DNA of 64,000 nucleotides, from the NCBI RefSeq assembly GCF_019059575.1, contig NW_024881824.1, positions 186,001 through 250,000 on the forward strand, given 5' to 3'. Made by a program: the position numbers and the translations under genes. Below, in pieces: positions 36,501 through 49,200 of the stretch; within the stretch, counting starts at the first letter, position 1; each line of letters opens with the position of its first letter. Under the pieces are notes generated by a model. That model did no database searches. It was given only the letters and a program-made list of their open reading frames with translations, and was not told the origin of the DNA. This DNA comes from Amphibalanus amphitrite. Lineage: Eukaryota; Arthropoda; Thecostraca; Balanomorpha; Balanidae.

Positions 36501-38540
36501 GTATATTTCTCACAGCAGACAGACACTCCCATATTTCTATCAGGCTGTGTGCGGTTTTCATGAGATCACCCCAGTCTAGTTTATGGTCGATCCGGACCTG
36601 CGATATCAATTCAAAATGTAACGCCCCGTGCGAACGTGCTGATGAAACCTTTTCGCGAATGGTTTACGGATTCTTTTTGATCGCCATTGAAATAGATTCG
36701 ATTGATATTTGTCTATGCGGAAGCAGTGTGACAAATGATGGGGTTTTACGCTGCCCGCCCCAGTTTCATTAATGAATTCGAAGACCAATCAGTCCGCTGA
36801 AACGTGCATTCTCCGTAGTTGGTCTTTTCAAAGGGAGCCGCCGTCGCCCTTCATAGTTCACCAATCACTTCCGCGGCCGGAATTACCAGACGGGCTGCTA
36901 ATTTATTGCGTCTCTTTACTTTAATCCTGGTTCAGACAGTGCTCAATTGGCTTCAAAAATATACCGACTTCAGACGAATTCGCCTGACATAATGTCTGTT
37001 GATGTTTCGCATTCTTACTTCAATGTTCCGACTGTTGCACGGGCGCTACTCTATCTGCTAATGAACATCCGGTAACCTATCCGTTTTCCTCCAGCGGTTC
37101 TGGAAATCTGCGTGATCTAACATACCGCCCGAACTGATTACGTGTGCCAGACACTACGCGGATTGCAATTATCTTTTTTTTATTCAGACGGAGCCTGCAT
37201 CCTGAAGGCGCGATGCTAGAAGCTATTGTGAAATACTTAAAAACGAAGAAGACATGTGTGCGCATTGCACGTATGCATAGTCGCTGTTATAAACCAAACG
37301 TTTTATTAGTGCGCTTCTCCCGAAATGTATAGTATGGTACGATTTTAATTGTTTTTAAAAGCAGCGAAAAGTTGATAAGCTGTTACTCTCCTCTGACCAA
37401 AATCCTTCTTCTAATTTCCCAACTCCTGTTAAGCGCACTTTAACTCGCTCTGCCATTATGCTGGCGATTTACCGTGTATATTCGTTATTTATTTCGTTTA
37501 GAACGGATGAGAGTGTTGCAAAGTACAAAAAGCTTCCAGAAGAGCCTGTCCTTGCTAGTCGGATTTGGCCTTCATTTGTTTTTGTCGGCCTTGTGACCTT
37601 TTTGAGTGCAGAATTTCCGCAAGTTGATGAGTGTTGTCCTCCTCCAGATATGTTCACTTTTAGCTCGCATTTGTAGCAAGCTTGCTGACTATGAAAAGTA
37701 TTTACATGCCATCGTTTTCCCTAAAATACTCCTAGCTGAACAAGGCCGTGCCTCATCAAGAGATGCGATATCGTTCCCACTACCTTGAAATGAATTTGTG
37801 TCACCGTCTTTTTAAGTGTATTGACCTGCAACTGCATTTGCTAGATTGCTATTTAACATTAGAAAATACGTACAACATGTTTTGGTAGCGTATTATGTCT
37901 GTAATGCGACTTTTTCTTTCCAACTAATGGTAGTTGAGCACGATATTTGTGTTCTCTCGACTCTCGCATCGCTGGATGTTTCCCTTACTTCACCCACTGA
38001 GCCAGTTGGCAGTTGGCTTTTAACTGTCCGATTCTTCAAAAATATGTAATTACAATGGAGCTGTACTCGAAGGACACTGATTTACATGTTGGCACTCAGT
38101 CCTTTGATCTATCCCAACCCTCCGCAATTAGGCTATTTGATGGTGCGCCTGTCGTGTCGGAAGCCTGTTCATTGGGGTACCGTCTTTCTTAGTGCGCAAA
38201 CCGTCACACAAGCCGTCACATGCCCTGGCGTGTTGTTGCTGCCACGTGACCTCGGCTCCTGGGTGCACGTGTCGCTGACACCGGGAGGCCAGCTCGGGGG
38301 CCGTATGTCACGTGCTCGAATCACGTCCTAAATTAGCAGCGGCGCGGCTGGCCACATAAAACCTCTGAACATGATCCGCACACTAGAGCCATGTTCGACT
38401 TTACGAGTGCTAATCTTGCCGGGCCTGATTTAGCGTGTTATCAGCCTCCATACGCCGTGTCTTATGCTTGTGCCTGAGGCGGCTCCGGTGACCGTGGACT
38501 CGGTGATTCGGGCGGATGGTGCCCTGACGGTGACCGTTGG
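33554..38540. other. About 5 kb with no gene recognised
   Basis: AT-richer sequence without clear transposon ends. The longest frame, 170 codons at 33901-34413 on the plus strand, has no signal peptide, known motif or repeat, and its composition is ordinary; I treat it as chance, with low certainty. Confidence 0.35.
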
Positions 38541-38545
38541 TCGTC

Positions 38546-38616
38546 GCCGCCTCCACCGCCACCACCACCACCATCGCGTCGCCGCCACCGCCCACAGCCG
38601 CCACCGCCCACAGCCC
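38546..38616 (+). repeat. (CCACCG)/(CCACCACCA) simple repeat
   Basis: CCACCACCACC followed by GCCGCCACCGCCCACA units, about 70 bp. The His- or Ala-rich frames across it on either strand follow from the repeat. Confidence 0.7.
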
Positions 38617-40094
38617 GTTGTCAGGGGCGGTGGGCTGGTCTACATCACTGGTCTAGCTGTCGACCTTGCTCGTGGTTATACCCTCTTTTGCGCGCCCGGC
38701 GCTGCAGTCTCCCAGCCCTTCAGAGCAGTCGGCCCCTGACGACTGAGCCTTCGACGATCTTCCAACACTGGATAGGAACACTATGGCTTCCAGATTTCTG
38801 GCGAATAGGCAAACAATTGGACTCTTGTGTGTTGACAATTGACTCTTGAAAACAAGTTGTGTGATGAATTATAGAGCTAACTTAGGGATAGTGAAGGTCT
38901 TTTTAGCAGAACCCATTTTGAAGGTTTGGATATTTAATAAATGACTAAATATTTATAAGAAATAATGATATTTTGTAAGTACGTGACGCTTACATGGACC
39001 CATTATATTTAAATGGCCGACATGAAAGTTATAGTTGATGAATTTTACACAAATGAGATGGCGCTTGGGAAGGCGTCTCATAAACATTGACATGTAACCG
39101 AGCGTTCGTGTCTTCAAAACATCTCGGTTACAGACCGTTTGCGTAAGCATTACGCAGCGACCTCGGTAAAAGTCCCTCCATTCACAGGTGACGCATACTG
39201 CGGATTACCTGAGCTTGTGTGCCACAAGAACCGCATACCACTGGTATGAGACACACTATCGCTCACCGCATACCTCCGGATGCCAACGTCGCGGTACATA
39301 TAGCGCTGTTCCTGGTCGTCACTTGTGACGTCCTGACCGCTACTCTTGACGTCACGGTGATGTTGTTTGTTGCTCCTCACGCAGTGCAGGCTGATGTTTT
39401 GTTCCTCCCACGCGACTGCGCCCCTGCCCCTTTTCCCGTCAGGAGTCTCCACCGCTCCCCCTATTTGCTGTCGCTTTGCTCCGCTGCTCCACTCCTTATC
39501 GATGACATCATCTCTCATCCGGACGAGCTGTGACCTCCGTGAGCGGTATATCCGATCGTACCAGTCACCACGGGCACCCTCACGAGTCACGCTCCGTACC
39601 ACTCCGTCCGGAGCACCCCTCGCCGTGACTTGACTCCTTCGCTACCTTAGTTACCTCCCCATTACAAAGGTCCACATCCCGAACGATTGCCGCCCACCTG
39701 GCGTGACGTGACGTCACTGTGACTCGTCATATGACGTCACGGCGGCACGCAGGTCACTCATCATGACCTGCGGCCAGGTAGTGTGAGTGTCCGGCGAGGT
39801 ATGCGCGCACGGGGAGATCCCTCTGCCCTTGGTATCATGCCAAGACAGCAGAGAAGCCGACAGGTGAAAGGTGGAGCGAGTCGGCTGATGGCCAGATCAT
39901 TGGGTTACGGTTTGTTGCGCATGTTATTGTGAGCGACACGTTGCGCAGTTGCACGTTACGTATTCAGCATTCCGTTGCTTGCGCTGCGTGGCTGTCGTTA
40001 AGTTGTTGGCGCTTCCTTGAACGTGTTACGAGTTCGTTCGCTACGCTATGCACATTGCGTCGTTTACTGTATGCTTTGCATTTAGTGTTGAACG
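38617..40094. other. No gene seen; TGACGTCA-rich
   Basis: Three perfect TGACGTCA sites lie at 39347-39354, 39709-39716 and 39732-39739. Frames of 104 and 150 codons overlap on opposite strands at 39150-39602 and have no motif. The region may hold a promoter or an untranslated exon, but nothing firm can be said. Confidence 0.35.
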
Positions 40095-40662
40095 TTAACC
40101 CATTTACGCCCTTCGTTGCGTTTTCGCAACGCAAGCAAGGGTCGACGTGATCGTAGCTTGAGAAGTGTGTAAAAGAGGCTCACCGATGAGACAAGTTTCA
40201 GCGTGTGTAGCATGGTTGTGCGCATGACGCTACGCAGTTACAAGTCTGTGCAGCCGGTAAGTTACTGCCTAGAGCTCCCAGAGTGAAGTCGAAGGTTTTG
40301 TGAGTGATGACGTCACGAAAACCAAGATAAGTAGGCTAAGTGCTTAATAATATCGTAATGAATATTGTGTAAACATATTCTGCAGAGTCCCTACAATAGC
40401 TTAGATATGCATTTTGTTAAGAAATCATGCTACAAAAAGGGTTTGTGACTATTTTCAAATATGACTACGGTCGCGTTGCGGGAACGCAACGAAGGGCACA
40501 TCGGAAAGACAGCGGTGTTGCGAAAACGCAACGATGGGCACATTGGCAGGGTAGCGGAAGTATGAGTATCAACAATAGACTTCACTCGTGATACGCTGTG
40601 GGTTCTCTCTTTCTCTCCCCCATCTTCCTCCCTCTCCTCCTCGTTCCCCAACTCTCTCCCTC

Positions 40663-40871
<209 letters not shown>

Positions 40872-40883
40872 GTAGCCATGATG

Positions 40884-41043
40884 CTGTAGCGGCGGAACAT
40901 CTTCAATTAAGGGGGGGCACTGCCGACTTTTGGTCCCATTTTTTCCATTTCCATTTCCATGCAACGCCCATAGGAATAATGTTAAAATGGCAAAATCAAG
41001 GGGGGCACGGTGCCCCGGTGCCTCCCCCGCTCCGCCGCCTATG
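40884..41043. mobile_element. 160-bp hAT-type MITE
   Basis: CTGTAGCGGCGGAAC on the left resembles the complement of the right end, CATAGGCGGCGGAG. The flanks CCATGATG (40876-40883) and CCATGAGG (41044-41051) agree at 7 of 8 bases, fitting a hAT target duplication. It has internal G-runs with a GGGGCACGGTGCCCC hairpin near the right end. Confidence 0.55.
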
Positions 41044-41604
41044 CCATGAGGGACGTGTATAGGTATGTTTAGTGCAAGGTGCGTTCGCACGTAAAATGTT
41101 GCGACACATTTCACATTTACTGGCTCAAACAGCCACTAACACTCCTTTCTTTTTCTCTCGCAGATTATCGGCCTCGGGCTGTTCGTTCACTAAGCAATGT
41201 GTTTCCATGCATCTGAAAATCGCATGGTACGAAAAGGACCCATGCATCAAACGGTCGGCGATGCTAACGGAGCTGAGAGATTTCTTTGGTTCTTTGGAAA
41301 TTGGATCTACTATGTACATTGTGCATATATAATGAATAGCGGGGATGTAGTCTGGTATCAGGCGACAGATAGGCATCGCCATTCTCTGGATACAATCTGC
41401 TGACTAGTGACTACCAACCTTTACGTTAGAAAAGATAACTGAGGGTCGGCAAATAGTGGGATAGGCCCCCTCTGGGGGTAGCAGAGCCATTCGGCATGGG
41501 GGTAAAGAGGGCGGACCTGGGAAAATAATATTTTTTAGGATTCATAACTTGCATAGATTTATAAGCTGCTTGATGTGGAGTATATGCTTGTTTTCTTACT
41601 TTGA

Positions 41605-41910
41605 TAGGCTTTTTATCCAATCAGACCATTTTAGAGCTAGCAGGATTATTGAAATTAGGGGAGACATTTGTCTGAGCGGACACGGTTAATCGTAGACTGG
41701 AGACTGAGCCCAGCCAGTGGGCAGGCCACCCATGACCCACCCCCTTCCCCCCTCCCAAGCACTCACTGCACCCGGCTACAGGCGCGCTCCTATATGTGAG
41801 CTGCCCGATTGCGATATACATATAGTTGCCCGTCCTGTGTCCCGCCCGGAACAGGGGGTTGAGGCGTGGAGGAGAAGGATTCAACTATCCTGAAGATGGA
41901 AAGGACGGAT
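41605..41910 (-). mobile_element. SINE-like retroposon, second copy
   Basis: Read on the minus strand it follows the 12543-12860 unit: TCAGGATA..TGAA.TCCTTCTCCTCCACGCC, then GTAGCCGGGTGCAGTGAGT and ATGTCTCCCCTAAT. The A-rich tail is degraded and no target duplication was identified. It is inserted in TTAA element E. Confidence 0.7.
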
Positions 41911-42756
41911 TGACGTCGAATCACCATTCTGTCCTGGCATTGTCTCGAGAAAGAGGTTACACGTGAAGGTCGCTGAGAGGAGTGGGGCCATGAAAATTTT
42001 GGATTAGGTGTAAACATGATAAACTGGGAGTCGATTTGTTGTGATGCGCTACGCCTTACGCGGGTAATTTGTGAGAGCCGGGTCGGTCCTTTTTTCTTTT
42101 TGCTGAGAGTGGGTACGACTAACCTGCAATGGAATTTAACTTTACTCCTAAGAGGGTGGTTAACAATGATTGCGGATATACGCGCAGACGTGAGGCACTG
42201 GTTTACTCCTAATCCTCCGTTTAATTGTATTCAGTGTGGGGTCTGATAGGTGGGGGTAATGGCTCTGTCTAGCTTCCAAAAAGAAAGCATCACCCTGGAT
42301 ACGTGTCGACCACAACTTTACATGGACAACAATGGACAACGTAAATGGTTGATAATGACCGTGTTGCCATCTCCCCGTTCGCGAATCATGAAGTTATGCT
42401 TCCTCACTGAGGCTCTCAGGCGGGTTATAGAGCATGACGGATGTGGGTTCCGCATTTTCAAGCAATAGTTGTCAACAGTTGATTGATGTTTTGTCAAAAC
42501 ATATTAGCATATACGGCAGTTCAGTGTACTTTATGTCCGTCTGATGAGCCCGTCGTTGCGTTTTCGCAACACTGATGGCGCCCGGTGTGCCCTTCGTTGC
42601 GATTTCGCAACGCATGTTTTTTACGTTTTTCTCGAAAAACTTTTGCTGCAGGCAAAAATTATTTTCGATTCTGTGCAAGGCCGTGGTAGGAGCATAACAT
42701 ATTTTGATTTCATCGATTTTCATGATGGTCAATATTCCTGGGCATAAATGGGTTAA

Positions 42757-43920
42757 CAGGCGTTATTTGTCATGATGGGCGCGGCACTACCGGCGACTTA
42801 ACCTTGTCGCCGGGCCCGCGGGCGTCTGGCCAGAAAATGATCCGTATCGCACCGCCCTGACACGATTCAAAGGGCTGCTCGTGTCGTGGAGAAAGGACGG
42901 TGTGAATCGGGCATTTTTCGGTGTCGCGGTCTCTTTGAGGATGGAGATTTGATGAAAGGTTATGTGTAATTCCGTTTCGGGACTTTGTAAACCTTGCGAA
43001 ATATGAAAGAAGATGCGAAAAGTTTTGTCGGTCGCGACTGTTTACTGGGTGCGACAGCGTACGTAAGACGCCTCAGTTTTATGTTATCTCATTAGGGTTG
43101 AAGAAAATGTGTTAATAGCTTTGATTATCCGGAATTTCTCCCAATACATTTCCTTCCAAACGACATTCTAACGGTGTTGTTGCTAAATGCTAAGGTGCGC
43201 CTCTTCTCTGTTAGCCGAACTCGTCGTGCCTCTTCTAACGATTCCCATAAATTGCGCAGAGCACATCATTCCGATCCGTCATCACCTTACGTCGGATGTG
43301 TGTCTCCGAGCGGGCAGTAGCATTTACAACACAGTCAGACACCGTCCACGTCACCGGCATACCGTAAACGATCTCTGGGCGGCAGTTCTCGGTACTGAGC
43401 TCGAGCAGTGCTGCCGGGGGCGGGGCGGATTTCCGTAGTAAGCGTACGAGCACTATCGTGGGAGGGTGGAGTGAGGGCGAGCGGGCGCGCCCGCGGCCGG
43501 CGTGTGCCGCCTGCTCGGCCGACACCCTCCCACGGGGGAGGAGATAACCCAGGCCGGCTCGGTGGGCCGCCGGCCGAGCTGCTGAGGCCGCTGGGGTAGA
43601 CCGACCCACGTGCGGCCCCTCAGCGGCGGCCACAAACGGAGCCAGCCCTAGACGGCACCGGCCGGCGGCGGTGGTGTGTTGTGGCGGCGTGCTTTACACG
43701 AGCAGTAAACCGACCGTACGACCGGCCGAATGGCTTGATTCCAGCCGCGTAGTGCTATTGGCGGTCGCCAACGACCTGGCGGCCGATTATTTATCGATGT
43801 GAATAACGTCCCGCTAAACGGCAGGTGTGAAAAATCCGCCCGTGATCCATATGCAGCTCACGGCTCCGTGTGTTTATATCGGTGGTGGTGCATACGGGTC
43901 TCGGTGGCGGCCGTGAATCC
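42757..43920. other. No gene seen; GC-rich island
   Basis: The segment 43400-43760 is strongly GC-rich, which keeps frames open on both strands (up to 132 codons). No motif or splice pattern was recognised. It could be a CpG-island promoter. Confidence 0.35.
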
Positions 43921-44170
43921 TAGACGGACGGGAATGCTGACGAGCAGACGGACAGAAGGATGGACGGACGGCTAGATGGGCATTCGGGAAGATAAGCAGG
44001 CGGACAAACGGGAGATAGACAAAATGGACTGATCGAGAGACAGATGAGAAGGCTAATAAAGGGACAAACATGTAGACGGAGAAATAGGCTGACAGATGGA
44101 GGAACAGACTAACTACAGACGGATGGACGGACAGACAAGCAAACGGACAGCCTACAGACGCACAGACGGA
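43921..44170 (+). repeat. Degenerate (GACGGACA)n array
   Basis: GACGGACAGA-like words with many substitutions span about 250 bp. It belongs to the same simple-sequence class as the arrays at 7161-7194 and, in complement, 23773-24020. Confidence 0.75.
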
Positions 44171-46226
44171 CATACAGTGACAACTGACGAGTGGCATTCA
44201 GCGCCCGGCTGGCGGACCGGAGGCCGACTTCTGTACGTTTTTCTCGTGCACTCGCTGTCTTTTTGTGTTGACCACCGTTCTGTGAAATCGAGTCGCATGT
44301 CCACTGTTGTGGAGGGACCGGGGAGCCGGTCAGTGGCGCCGGTCCGTGTGGCCGAGGCCTTGTTTGGTATGTCTAACCGGTAAACCGGACGAAAAACCAT
44401 TGGGATGGTTCCGAGTATTACCAATCCGTCCATATTAGTCGACGAAGGAGCACGCCTGTCAGCACTACGTGCCGTGGGAATCGTCGTATGCGGTGTAAAA
44501 GTTGACGGTTTTGTCGAGTTCTGAGTGGGGACGATGGCACGCAGGGCTGAGACGGCGCTGACTCAACTGGACATTGTGCACTCGTCACAGTTATCTGGTC
44601 CGTGCACGGGTGCACACGCACTCACTGGGAGCGATGCATTCTTAGGAGGTCAGTGGGAACAAGTGAACTTTGAAAAATAATTACTTCTTGGTAAGCCCGT
44701 TTTTCCGTTGCCATGTGCTCAACATTATTTTGGTTGGATTGCAGTGGTCATATTCCGACGTCCTACGCCTGTCGTTATTCGTCACATGCCTTCTTAGTCT
44801 CTGATGCTGTACTGAACGCATGGACAAAGACTGTTCGACCGGTCAATGTCATTTCGAGGTCGCTGAATTGGTACGATTCTGCGCCGTTTTGGCGCCGACT
44901 CCCACCTGTCCATTACGTCTGCCGCTCACACACACGGTGCACCCTAATCACAGGTGTTGTGTTTCTGACACTGGTGTCTCTGACACATCAATCACGGCCG
45001 ACCCTCTGACACTGCCGTTCATCACCGGTGGGTGGTCTCGTTGAGCGCCAGTTGCTGCTGTCCAGTACGTCATTTCAGGCCAGTGATCCAAGAAACTTGA
45101 TTTGTGACCGCTGGACCAGAGACCAAGGGTCAGGTATTTTTTGCGTTTCATTTTTAGTTCCTGCGCTTTGAATGTGATCTTTAGCGCGTCCTTCTTTTAA
45201 AAGTTCATATTTCCATCAGCGATTTAAAAATCGCACTTCTTATCTGTACATACGTTCCGGTCCATTTTCGGTTCATGCTCCAGGAACCGCTCTCCCTGGT
45301 GTGGCCCGTTTCCCCGTCGTCTTGTTCACTTTTAGGCGCACGTGCAGTTCAGGAAACAGCCACGTGACCTCCCTCCTATTCTGGGCAACGGTGGCGTTTC
45401 CTAAACTGGCCGGCTCGTGCGCCCGATCATGTTACCGATTAGATGGTCCGCGGTGACTCTTTCTGTTGGCAATAGCCCAATGACGAGACGGCGCCCGCTC
45501 GATGGTGTGATAGTTGGGTATTGTTGGCGGAGAACCATCCTCATTACACCCGTCGTCTCGTGTTAACAACGCTTGTGAAATTGGTAGCCGGTGTCGGTCC
45601 GGGCCCGAAAACCGGCCGGACCGCAACGCCGGACCGTTGTTGAGGCCACCGTTTCGTCATTTTCTCCCTGTATTTGCTGCTGTAGGGCCGGTGGAGGGTA
45701 TTGTTCGGTGTGTGCTGTTAGCAAGTAGTCTCGTTTACCCGCTAACCTCCAGGGCTGCACTGCCCGGGTAACGGGTTATCACCCCGACTGCAGTTTCTCA
45801 AACTCTTCTAACCCTGTGATAAGCGCAAAGCACTTGCTGAATAGGCGGCTGAATAGGCCAGCTCGGAAAGGAGCACGAATTCTTATGCGACTAAGCGCAG
45901 CTCCGTAGGTGCTAAGTTCATGTTTCACCTGCTTTGCTGTTATGTAAATAGTTGAAAAGGTATTCGCAGGTTTCATGATTGCCGGTGAAATATTGGAAAG
46001 GAATGCTGACTATTTTCTTTTCTAACCGGACCTGAGGAGACGCTCCCGTTGATTGCAGCATTGCGCGGTTTGGACTCAACACGGTTCGATTTTCCCATTG
46101 CCGATCATTCCGGAATAGGCTGATGAAAGGCTAAGTGCCTGTCATTGTGTGACGCATGCGCACTAGCAGTTAGTCACTATCCAATCGTTTCCGATACTGG
46201 AACGAGGCCGCACATTCCAGGAATGT
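44171..46226. other. No gene seen
   Basis: Frames up to 107 codons lie on both strands, none with recognisable motifs. No transposon termini were seen. Confidence 0.35.
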
Positions 46227-46257
46227 GTGACGTCACGTGAACGGTACGTGACGTCAC
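46227..46257. promoter_or_regulatory. Double TGACGTCA inverted repeat
   Basis: GTGACGTCACGT (46227-46238) and its exact complement ACGTGACGTCAC (46246-46257) are separated by 7 bases, so two perfect CRE-like palindromes sit 21 bp, about two helical turns, apart. A C-run of about 18 follows at 46264, then a GC-rich island to 46720. It may be a promoter, but no gene could be assigned. Confidence 0.4.
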
Positions 46258-49200
46258 GTCACGCCCCCCCCCCCCCCCCGTCCCGCTCACGCGCGCTCTC
46301 GCGCACTGCCGGCGTTTCGCTCCGTGAAACGCTCTTTTGTTTTGAACTGCCGGGCTGTCCGATCTCACTGGAAACGGCCACCTGCTCATGGCTGGACGTC
46401 CGATGACTGATGCCCGATCGAATCGCCGATGAAACGGCTTCCGTGCCGCCGGCCAGCCCCGCTCGGCGGCGGCGGCGTCCCCGATGACGTGGCCAAGGGC
46501 GACCAAGGCCGGCCGTCGGCCGCCGGGGGCCGTCGGCGAGCCACAGACGGATATGGGAGGTCGTGTGGACGAGACACGGAGGGGCGTGAGGCGCCGAGCC
46601 GCCCCCGGCCGGCAGACTGGAGGCGCCGTGTCGCCCCGAGCGGACTGACCGAGAACGGCGATCGTCCGCGGGCCGCCGTGGACTTTCCGTTGACCGAGTG
46701 AACCGCCGCTAGTGTCGGGGGCACCGCGAACGTCTGATGTTGATTCAGTCGGCAGACATTATAAGTGGGCTACCTGGTGTGATTGAGGAAGGCCACGATA
46801 CCCATAAAGATGTCTGTAGTAAAGTTACTCATGGGGAACTCAACTGGCTACGCTGTACCCCATTAATGAGACGTAGTACAACTGGACTGGTGTTGAGGCC
46901 TTGTTATGGGCGGGATTTCTCAGCCTGGCACAATGCTCGATTTGTTTAGACTGGCCGACATTGTCAAGATATATGAACCTGACATTTGCAACATAAAACC
47001 CACTTAATTAACTTCAGACCTTCATGTCATTCAGTAATGCCATTGTATTGCGATTTGATTGAATGTTCAACGTTATTCATGAAATTCGTTCAAGGTCATA
47101 TTCTTTGCTTTGCTCTTTTTCCCTTTATATCTTTATACGTTGCACACCACGCTAAGATTTTCCGTTGCCTCAGATGTCATACTTTCATCTAGATATCTCT
47201 GTGAAACCAAACCATATGACCATTTCTCTGACTGTACGTCTCCTCTCCAGTCCTGCTAAATACCCTACTCATGCTGGCTCTCCGCTGACAATGGCTGCAG
47301 AGTGGGAAATCCAAACTTCAAGTAAATGCTGAGCTCTTTCCACAAATTATTAGCCTAGGTAGTTAACGGCATCTCTGAGTCACAGCTTGGCAGACAAAGT
47401 CAGCGCCGGAGTCGCTGACACACACGAGCTCAGCTCGTTAGCCGACCGGGAATTTTTCGACAACCCCGCGACAAGCTATTTAATCCGCTGCGGCTGTTAC
47501 TCATTGGGAGTTCGTGCATTCAATGATTTTTCTTGTGCTGCTCATGGTCACCGTTGGGATTTCTTTTCTTTTTGCAGTTGTAGGCATTGTGCAATGTGCC
47601 CTGTTTTGCCGGTGTTAGTGTATCGGTGTAGGGTGTGCTCGGACGGTTAACGAAGCTCGTATGTTTAGCTAAATCTGTATAACTAGATCTGTTTTCCTTC
47701 TTTAACTGAATTTTGATTCGAATTTATTGAAAACTCAGTAACACATATGTTCTTTAATATTTTCGGTGGCCTTCATAACATAGAGTAACGTCAAACGTAG
47801 AGACTCCTATGTATTAGGTTAGAACTCCCATGTTTTGGCGCATGTGCATCCCACGTTTCTTCTTCACTCTCTATCGCTCAGCGTCATTTCGTTAGCGGAT
47901 CAGCCTTGCCGTGCTTTTATCGCCTTAAATGTGCACGTGCCACGTACTGCTTTCATTTGCATGCACATCTGATTGCTATCCTGATGAATTATCCTGAAAT
48001 TTGACCCTAAATATCCTCACCCACCTGCTGATCCGATATTGTTTTTCATTCATTCAACCGAAGAGCTTATGTCGTCTATCTGCTACTGATCCCCTGGCGC
48101 GACCACCTGGCTCGGCGGTCCCAGGAGCGTCATTGGGTGGTTGATCGGCCCTCCCCGTGGCGTCACAAGTGTGCTGTTCCCGTCAGAGGCCCCCGCGCCG
48201 TGCCGCGAACCGGTCCCGGTGGCAGAACCGATCCGATACTGCCCCTAACGGACTGTTCAGACCGCTACAAACGCGGATCATGCAGGTTCTGATAGACCAG
48301 ACAGGCATCCAGACTGCGTCTTCACCGCTGTCTGGCCTCGGAGCGGAAATGTCGGCTGTTTAAGGGCGATTTATATCGGTTTTGATTTCACGGCGCTGTG
48401 GACAGTACCTGTCGTCTCGGTGCAGGGCGCTGGTGCGATTGATGACGGTGCAGTGACGGGGCTGGTTTTGAAGCCGGCCGCCCCACCGCAGACGGCCCGG
48501 CGCGGCGGCTCGGTGTCGGACTGTGCGACCCTGCGCGCCCCGCCGACCGCGGTGGGTGCCCGGCCAGGTGGGCTGCACTGGGCGCCAATTGCCGGCCCCC
48601 CGCGCCGCGCCGGTCGGATGTGGCCACCGCCGACACCGCCCAGTCGGCCGCACCGGCAATTCCGCGACACGGCGCCGCTTTTCAACGACACCGAATGGCC
48701 GCCGGTGGCCAGACGCAATGGCTGTCGCCGCACGGTGTTCTCAGACGGGCCGGAAATGGCGCCGATTGGCCGGCGCGGCGCCTCTGATCGGCCGGGGTCG
48801 CCGGGACGGCCCGGTCGGCAGGGCGGCGGCACCACCAGCACCGGCGCACGCGCGGACAAAGCCGATCGGCCGGAAGCGGGTGGCCGATCGTCGGGTCAGA
48901 CCGCGCCGTCGGCCCCCGCGCGCCGCATTCGTCGAACGGCGACCGGCGACGCCGGCGGCCGCCGCAGCCGCCGCCGCACAACGAGGTGGCAATCGGCGCC
49001 GCCGCCGCTGACGGACCGTCTGGCCGCACGCAGAGCCGCCTCCAGGGAATCCCACGGTCTGCGGCGCGACCCGCGACCTCCCAGACAGACTCTGAGCCGT
49101 GCTCCGGTGATGTGTCGCCCGCTCCGTCCGGACGTGGTGACGCTCACTGCCCTCGGTGACGCCCGCAGTCCAGCGGTATTTACCAGACTTTGTACCGGAG

